A DNA stretch of 64,000 nt from CAIZGX01 sp044374295. Its GTDB lineage: Bacteria; Bacteroidota; Bacteroidia; Flavobacteriales_D; Sanyastnellaceae. The stretch covers positions 9,105 through 73,104 of the forward strand of contig JBILOU010000004.1 in NCBI GenBank assembly GCA_044374295.1, written 5' to 3'. Every line of letters begins with the position of its first letter. Positions within the stretch are counted from its first letter, which is position 1. A program made the position numbers and the translations under genes. A model generated the notes under the pieces. The model saw only the letters and a list, made by a program, of their open reading frames with translations, was not told the DNA's origin and did not search any database. Positions 59,669 to 64,000 of the stretch are shown here, one piece after another.

Positions 59669-60688
59669 ATGCCGGCCAATAAATACGCACTTCTTCGCTA
59701 CCGAATCATTGATCGTTGTTTAACGAACAAAGGGAAACCCTTCCCCAGTAGAGAAGATTTGCGTGAGGCTTGTGCAGATGCATTATACGGCTCTGGAGCC
59801 GATCAGATTTCATTGAGCACCATAGACAAAGACATATGGGCCATGAAAAACGAAAGTGAGCTGGGCTATTACGCCCCTATCGAATATCACAGAACGCACA
59901 AGGGTTACCATTACACCGAAGAAGACTATTCGATCAACGAATTAAACTTGGTTGAAGAAGACGTGGAGGCCATTCGCTTCGCGGCGGCAATCTTGAATCA
60001 GTTTAGACATGTGCCCCTTCTTTCTCAATACGAAAGCGCCGTTGACAAAATTATTCAGCGCGTTAATTTGAATTCATCTATTGAAGAAGAGAAGCACAAG
60101 GCGTTAATTCAATTTGAAACAAGTACGGTTAGTCAAGGAAACGAGTTCCTCGGTCCATTGCTCGAAGCCGCGAAATCGAAGATTGCTTGCACCTTGTTTT
60201 ATCAGAGTTTCAAAGAGAATGAAGTGAAGCAATATTCTATTCATCCGTTGTTACTGAAAGAGTATTTGAATCGTTGGTATCTCGTAGCGTTCGTTCCTGA
60301 ACGCGATAAAATTCTCACGTTCGGATTGGAGCGAATGATTTCCATTGAAACAAGTAAAACGAAGTTTACAGTTCCAAAAGGATTTTCTCCGGAAACGTTT
60401 TTTCAATACAGCATGGGAATCTCTGAAAGCACCGGCAAACCAGAGAAGATAGAACTTCGGTTTTCTGCTGTAGCAGCAAAGTTGGTAGAGACCCAACCAC
60501 TTCATTCTTCACAAAAGAAAATTAAAGAATCGAAAGAAGGAACTGTCTTTCAATTTGAATTGCATCCGTGTCAAGAGCTATACAATTTCATTCTCAGTTA
60601 TGGAAATGAAGTTGAAGTGCTGAAACCCTCTTCCCTTCGAAAAGAAATTTTACGTCGCTTAGATCTCGCGATGAAGAATTACACTTGA
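59669..60688 (+). CDS. WYL-domain transcriptional regulator
   Basis: 339 residues. The N-terminal 80 residues are a winged-helix-like region (LRYRIIDRCLTNKGKPFPSR, EDLREACADALYG). The WYL domain follows (residues about 160-240, HPLLLKEYLNRWYLVAFVPE), and the WCX C-terminal part (about 250-335) shows EIELRFSAVAAKLVE-like strands. Such regulators bind nucleotide or oligonucleotide ligands and often control defence or DNA damage genes. It lies 7 bases from the DUF3127 gene. Confidence 0.87.
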   Translation: MPANKYALLRYRIIDRCLTNKGKPFPSREDLREACADALYGSGADQISLSTIDKDIWAMKNESELGYYAPIEYHRTHKGYHYTEEDYSINELNLVEEDVEAIRFAAAILNQFRHVPLLSQYESAVDKIIQRVNLNSSIEEEKHKALIQFETSTVSQGNEFLGPLLEAAKSKIACTLFYQSFKENEVKQYSIHPLLLKEYLNRWYLVAFVPERDKILTFGLERMISIETSKTKFTVPKGFSPETFFQYSMGISESTGKPEKIELRFSAVAAKLVETQPLHSSQKKIKESKEGTVFQFELHPCQELYNFILSYGNEVEVLKPSSLRKEILRRLDLAMKNYT

Positions 60689-60689
60689 A

Positions 60690-61226
60690 TTATCCCAGTC
60701 GTTTCAAATCAAAATACATTGCAATAGTATCTGTGTTTGATTGAATTGCATTCAGAAGAACAAAGTCATTCCGTTTATAGAAATTCAACTGCTTTGTTTT
60801 ATTGTAGGCGTCAATCAATAAAAGTCTCGATGCAGACTTCTGATTCAGACGAGTGAAACCTTTAATAAAGTCCATCATTGAATAGGCTAATCCAGTTCCT
60901 TGATAATTTTTGGTAATCCCTAAACGACCAATCTTAATTGCTGGATAATGTCTAATTCTCTTTTCATTTGGAATTTTATTGTGTCTGTGAAATCGATTCC
61001 AAATCGTGTTCTCATATCCTTTATCATTCAAACTGTCGTTTAATAGACTAAAGAATGCAACAACTTGATTGTCTTTGGTAAAAACATAAGTTACCGCGAA
61101 TTGCTCCCTTTGAAAATTGAGTGCATCATTGATTAGAAAATCATTTATTTCATGTTCGTCACAATCGAAGTCTAACAAATAATGATTTTCATTCAAGGCC
61201 TCGAATGTAAAATCTTCAACAAGCAT
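60690..61226 (-). CDS. GNAT-family acetyltransferase, toxin-like
   Basis: 178 residues. RLGITKNYQGTGLAYSMMDF is the acetyl-CoA loop (Q/R-x-x-G-x-G/A variant) and LLIDAYNKTKQLNFYKRNDF the second core strand and loop. The layout and the small gene directly upstream resemble TacT/AtaT-type toxins that acetylate aminoacyl-tRNA. It may instead be an ordinary acetyltransferase. It lies 5 bases from the 51-residue gene. Confidence 0.75.
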   Translation of the reverse strand: MLVEDFTFEALNENHYLLDFDCDEHEINDFLINDALNFQREQFAVTYVFTKDNQVVAFFSLLNDSLNDKGYENTIWNRFHRHNKIPNEKRIRHYPAIKIGRLGITKNYQGTGLAYSMMDFIKGFTRLNQKSASRLLLIDAYNKTKQLNFYKRNDFVLLNAIQSNTDTIAMYFDLKRLG

Positions 61227-61231
61227 AATCG

Positions 61232-61387
61232 TTACTTAGACTTTGACAACACCCTTTCGACCAAAGAGAAAATCCTTTGCCTTTCAGCATCTGAAACCTT
61301 ATGCTTTTCAACATTTGAAATAGCTTGATTAAAAAGCCACGAAGCTTTTCCTTCAATCGGTTCTGTTATTTTAATTGGCTTTGCCAT
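61232..61387 (-). CDS. 51-residue protein paired with the GNAT gene, candidate antitoxin
   Basis: 51 residues: MAKPIKITEPIEGKASWLFN, then QAISNVEKHKVSDAERQRIF, then SLVERVLSKSK. The sequence is helical and charged and I do not recognise a DNA-binding fold. It has a strong promoter just upstream and lies 5 bases before the GNAT gene, the common order for antitoxin-toxin pairs with GNAT toxins. Function rests on context only. Confidence 0.65.
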   Translation of the reverse strand: MAKPIKITEPIEGKASWLFNQAISNVEKHKVSDAERQRIFSLVERVLSKSK

Positions 61388-61394
61388 GACATTA

Positions 61395-61426
61395 CAAATT
61401 TAATATTTTCTCGAAAGTAAAATCAA
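61395..61426 (-). promoter_or_regulatory. Promoter of the 51-residue / GNAT operon
   Basis: On the minus strand TTG (61426-61424), 21 bases, TAAATTTG (61402-61395), an exact TANNTTTG, seven bases before the ATG at 61387. A second box TACTTTCG lies within the spacer (61412-61419). Confidence 0.65.
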
Positions 61427-61532
61427 ATTTTCATTTAGTATTTTTTCTCTTATGCCAGAAAATAGCATAAATCCGCTGTAACGTTTATCATTAATCAAAT
61501 ACAGCTCGCATAAAGATTCCTAAAAGAATTTT

Positions 61533-61561
61533 TCACCTCGTAAATCCATTACAATGTGAGG
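61533..61561 (+). promoter_or_regulatory. Shared 29-bp upstream element, copy 2
   Basis: Matches 39851-39879 at 25 of 29 positions (see that entry). It ends 27 bases before the ATG of the gene at 61589. Confidence 0.55.
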
Positions 61562-61588
61562 GGTGTGCTTTGAAGAAAATTCAAAGAC

Positions 61589-61831
61589 ATGCAAAACCTA
61601 ACACAAATTCAAGACGTTAAAATGTACATCGAATCCTTTCTTCAACCACAAGGATTGAACACTTACGCTTGGGAGAATACCAAGCAAACAGCGATGGAAG
61701 TATGGGAATGTCATTTAAAGAACAGACCTGTTCGTAGAAACTTAAACTTCTTATGCAAAGAATTCTATCAAATGATTCGCAAACCCAATGGCGAATACAT
61801 TGTGCCGCGCAGTTCTTTTCGAACCATGTAA
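61589..61831 (+). CDS. Small hypothetical protein with the shared upstream element
   Basis: 80 residues, no signal peptide, mixed charge, two Cys (VWECHLKNRP, FLCKEFYQ). Contains TAMEVWECHLKNRPVRRNLN. Not recognised. Its upstream element is shared with the gene at 39895; the two proteins show no visible similarity. It lies 34 bases before ccmB. Confidence 0.55.
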   Translation: MQNLTQIQDVKMYIESFLQPQGLNTYAWENTKQTAMEVWECHLKNRPVRRNLNFLCKEFYQMIRKPNGEYIVPRSSFRTM

Positions 61832-61853
61832 TCTGCTTTTAACGCGTTGCTCT

Positions 61854-61861
61854 TATCTTCG
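61854..61861 (+). promoter_or_regulatory. -7 box of ccmB
   Basis: TATCTTCG, one change from TANNTTTG, four bases before the GTG at 61866. It supports that GTG as the start and a nearly leaderless transcript. Confidence 0.5.
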
Positions 61862-61865
61862 CGAA

Positions 61866-62528
61866 GTGAAAGCCGTTTATATCCTATTCAAAAAAGAGTT
61901 TCAACTTGACATGCGTAAAAAGCAATTGCTTTTTGGCATCTTACTCTTCGTGCTTTCAACCGTTTTCACTTGTTACCTTTCGCTTGAAAAAATTGAGGAC
62001 TCGAAAGTCCTTGCGGCGTTGTTCTGGATTGTTGGACTATTCGCAGCATTCAACGCCATGCAAAAGTCATTTCAACAAGAACAAAGCGGAACAGATAAGT
62101 TGCTCTACACCTTAGCTTCTCCGCGACAAGTCTGGATTGCCAAAGCGACTTACTACTCGCTTCTCATTTTAGTATTAAACCTTCTTTCAATTCTACTCTT
62201 CTCTCTTTTCTTTGGTGCCGACATCTGGTCACGAACTTCAATGGACTTGCTTCTTCTAGCCGTGTTCTTAGGAAGCATTGGATTGGGAACCGCCCTGACC
62301 TTTCTTTCTGCACTTTCGTTTAAAGCCAATGGATCTGCTTCGCTTACTGTTGTGCTCGGATTTCCCGTATTGATGCCATTTCTATTCTCATTGACATCTG
62401 TGACTTTGAATATTCTAGACGGAGCTTCTTGGGAAGTTGCTTCCTTCGGAATTATGCTTTTAGCAGGGTTGTTTCTTACGACCACAATCATGTCGTTATT
62501 CTTGGTTCCTTTCTTTTGGAAGTCTTGA
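61866..62528 (+). CDS. ccmB: Heme exporter membrane subunit CcmB
   Basis: 220 residues from the GTG at 61866, placed directly behind a -7 box; a longer frame from 61788 lacks support. Six hydrophobic segments are visible. The N-terminal KKEFQLDMRKKQLLFGILLF and TLASPRQVWIAKATYY match CcmB, the permease of the CcmABC heme-handling complex in system I cytochrome c maturation. ccmA is not seen in the window. Confidence 0.88.
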   Translation: MKAVYILFKKEFQLDMRKKQLLFGILLFVLSTVFTCYLSLEKIEDSKVLAALFWIVGLFAAFNAMQKSFQQEQSGTDKLLYTLASPRQVWIAKATYYSLLILVLNLLSILLFSLFFGADIWSRTSMDLLLLAVFLGSIGLGTALTFLSALSFKANGSASLTVVLGFPVLMPFLFSLTSVTLNILDGASWEVASFGIMLLAGLFLTTTIMSLFLVPFFWKS

Positions 62529-62550
62529 TAATTCGCACCTTTTTTTTCAT

Positions 62551-62579
62551 TTGTTTCAAAGCTTTCGTGCGTAATTTCG
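62551..62579 (+). promoter_or_regulatory. Promoter of the ccmC gene
   Basis: TTG (62551-62553), 18 bases, TAATTTCG (62572-62579), one change from the -7 consensus. The ATG at 62603 follows after 23 bases. It would allow ccmC, ccmD and ccmE to be made without ccmB. Confidence 0.6.
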
Positions 62580-62602
62580 CCCGTGAACAATTCCATTCTT
62601 GA

Positions 62603-63649
62603 ATGAAGCATTGGTATAAAATTTTAGGAAGTCTTTTTCTGATGTATGCATGTACCTTTTCGTTGTACCATGCCCTTGATCCAGCTTTGGTTGTAGCCGA
62701 TACCACACAACTGCGAGCAGGATACAATCGAATTGAACTTGCAGGACACTACACGCATTTCCAAGACGCACAAACTGTTGCGGGACTTCGCATCGGAGAA
62801 TATTTTTTTCAAGGAGATGTTCAACCCATTGACAATGGTAAGATTGCAATTACCCTCAACCTTCCGGATACCCTTCCCTCTAACTCTATACTTTTCAAAG
62901 CATACAACAGCACAGACGGTGAGCTTATTCTGAATCAGGCATGTTCCCTCGGAAACATCGTTCTTGATACTGCTGCAACAGATTCATCTTGGGTGAAGAA
63001 TGTTAAGCAAGAGAAATACGCGGGCTTTGGTTTTCCGAATCTTCCTATATTGAATGAAACCATTCGCAACCTCATGTGGCACGTGCCTATGTGGTTCACG
63101 ATGTTCTTCATTATGATTCTCTCTTTCGCGAACAGCTTGCGCTTATTAAACTTGAAAGAATCTCCAAACCGATTGGAGAAGATGTTGAATTTCGATATGC
63201 GTTCAACATTGTTGAATGAAGTTGGAATTCTATTCTGCGTCCTTGGACTTCTGACAGGTTCGCTTTGGGCGCGCTATACCTGGGGAGACTGGTGGACCAA
63301 TGATCCACAACTGAACGGAGCATTGGTGGTGTTCTTGGTTTACGCCGGTTATTTCATTTTGCGCGCCTCCATTGATGATGAAGACAAACGCGCTCGAATT
63401 TCTGCAGTATTCAACATCTTCGCATTTGTTTTGATGTTCATTTTATTGATGATTATGCCTCGCTTTGCTGCGGGCCTTCATCCTGGGAAAAGTGGTAATC
63501 CTGCATTCTCTCAATACGATCTAGACAGTACACTAAGAACTGTGTTCTATCCGGCTGTCTTCGGATGGATTTGTTTGGGCTATTGGCTATACAATGTTCG
63601 CATACGAGCGAAGCGAATTAAAGAAGAACTAAAAATTACAGAAGATTAA
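62603..63649 (+). CDS. ccmC: CcmC-type heme-handling protein with N-terminal periplasmic domain
   Basis: 348 residues. After the first hydrophobic segment (about 6-24) come about 125 residues of a soluble domain of mixed strand character, then five more hydrophobic segments from about 150. The tryptophan-rich WWD motif reads RYTWGDWWTNDPQLNGALVV, and His residues in LMWHVPMWF and FAAGLHPG suit heme binding. CcmC receives heme and hands it to CcmE. The extra soluble domain between segment 1 and the core is larger than in E. coli CcmC. Confidence 0.85.
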   Translation: MKHWYKILGSLFLMYACTFSLYHALDPALVVADTTQLRAGYNRIELAGHYTHFQDAQTVAGLRIGEYFFQGDVQPIDNGKIAITLNLPDTLPSNSILFKAYNSTDGELILNQACSLGNIVLDTAATDSSWVKNVKQEKYAGFGFPNLPILNETIRNLMWHVPMWFTMFFIMILSFANSLRLLNLKESPNRLEKMLNFDMRSTLLNEVGILFCVLGLLTGSLWARYTWGDWWTNDPQLNGALVVFLVYAGYFILRASIDDEDKRARISAVFNIFAFVLMFILLMIMPRFAAGLHPGKSGNPAFSQYDLDSTLRTVFYPAVFGWICLGYWLYNVRIRAKRIKEELKITED

Positions 63650-63650
63650 T

Positions 63651-63797
63651 ATGGACTATTTTCAACATTTCGGAAAGATGCCTGTTGTGATTGGTGTTGT
63701 AACATTAATCCTTGCGGGAATTATTGTCTACTTGGCTCGACTTGATATTAAAGTATCTCGACTTGAGAAGAAAATGAAAGAACAAAATCAAAAGTAA
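63651..63797 (+). CDS. CcmD-like small membrane protein
   Basis: 48 residues, one membrane segment (MPVVIGVVTLILAGIIVYLA) followed by a charged cytoplasmic tail (RLDIKVSRLEKKMKEQNQK). Position between ccmC and ccmE and this layout fit CcmD, which stabilises the CcmC-CcmE contact. It starts 1 base after the ccmC stop. Confidence 0.75.
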   Translation: MDYFQHFGKMPVVIGVVTLILAGIIVYLARLDIKVSRLEKKMKEQNQK

Positions 63798-63798
63798 G

Positions 63799-64000
63799 AT
63801 GAGCAAACTTCAGATTGTTTTATTGATTTTAGTAGCGGTGGTGTTCGGAATTATCATAGCCACTTATGCGCAGAGCACAAACTCGGCAACCTTTGGTGAA
63901 GCCGCCGAACATGTGGGAGAGAAATACAAGATTGTTGGAACGTTGGACAAGAACATTGCTATTCAAAACGATCCAATGGTCGACGCGAACCTCACCATAT
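63799..64000 (+). CDS. ccmE: Cytochrome c maturation protein CcmE, start only
   Basis: Only 67 codons before the window ends. A membrane segment (LQIVLLILVAVVFGIIIATY) is followed by TFGEAAEHVGEKYKIVGTLD, as in CcmE, the periplasmic heme chaperone. The heme-binding His lies beyond the window. It starts one base after the CcmD-like stop. Confidence 0.82.
   Translation, partial: MSKLQIVLLILVAVVFGIIIATYAQSTNSATFGEAAEHVGEKYKIVGTLDKNIAIQNDPMVDANLTI

Noticed and set aside
1..64000. tRNA, rRNA, riboswitch or insertion sequence
   Set aside because: I looked for cloverleaf arms, conserved rRNA stretches, long RNA leaders and transposase motifs and saw none; small RNAs without conserved motifs would escape this reading.

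Overview
The window looks like chromosomal DNA of a Bacteroidota bacterium, most likely a member of Flavobacteriales. The evidence is consistent across the window. Several secreted proteins carry type IX secretion (T9SS) type A or type B (CHU_C, gliding-associated) sorting domains. Many start codons lie a few bases behind a Bacteroidota promoter of the form TTG-N18..21-TANNTTTG (or TTCG). Bacteroidota-typical families are present: PUR/DUF3276, DUF3127, a PorE-like TPR/PD40/OmpA protein, a VIT1 protein with a ferritin-like head, and sigma/anti-sigma ECF pairs. Base composition is moderate. I see no rRNA, tRNA, CRISPR array, prophage or insertion sequence.

Layout. 1-2.6 kb: end of a haloperoxidase-like gene, then an ECF sigma operon (sigma, anti-sigma-like protein with a 30-bp tandem repeat, Spy-like protein, SRPBCC protein). 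2.7-7.1 kb: aat, a Nudix hydrolase, a second ECF sigma/anti-sigma pair, accC. 7.0-10 kb: histidine kinase, DUF58 and sirtuin in one tight operon. 10-19 kb: DUF2721, two large paralogous T9SS type B surface proteins, and between them a DoxX / DinB-like / NRDE / ATP-grasp operon. 19-28 kb: two secreted FKBP isomerases, secreted and barrel-like proteins, a third ECF sigma flanked by two paralogous membrane proteins, a T9SS type A protein, a VIT1 protein and a decayed gene. 28-36 kb: lipoprotein, YdeI-like protein, secreted nuclease, exported KatG, a HigBA-like toxin-antitoxin operon with SdpI, a YwqK-repeat protein. 36-40 kb: pfkA, gapA, a BadF-type sugar kinase and a beta-phosphoglucomutase-like gene. 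40-50 kb: a DnaB-like ATPase with a damaged P-loop, a TPR protein, gyrA, clpC and the PorE-like protein. 50-59 kb: 3-hydroxyacyl-CoA dehydrogenase, PUR protein, RsmI-like methylase, LMW phosphatase, arginase, etfBA, bifunctional nuclease, purE, flavin reductase, nucleoside transporter. 59-64 kb: DUF3127, WYL regulator, a GNAT protein with a 51-residue partner, and the start of a cytochrome c maturation cluster (ccmB, ccmC, ccmD-like, ccmE).

The most unusual structure is a dispersed family of tandem mini-hairpin arrays in intergenic DNA (near 10.5, 23.1, 28.9 and 58.9-59.2 kb), plus a second class near 13.3 kb. In the first class, short perfect hairpins of changing sequence are separated by a constant hexamer CATTCG/CATTAG. 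Several arrays begin with the same 16-base unit, so they have a polarity. The arrays begin inside stop codons or abut promoters. I do not recognise them as a named repeat family.

Other points for follow-up: a 29-bp element shared upstream of two unrelated genes of unknown function (39.85 and 61.53 kb); a two-gene module of a GNAT protein and a 51-residue protein; a paralogous protein pair around an ECF sigma; an Asp-to-Asn change in the GGDG motif of PfkA; a palindrome inside the toxin-antitoxin promoter; and an inverted repeat upstream of pfkA. All calls come from reading the sequence by eye; no search was run.
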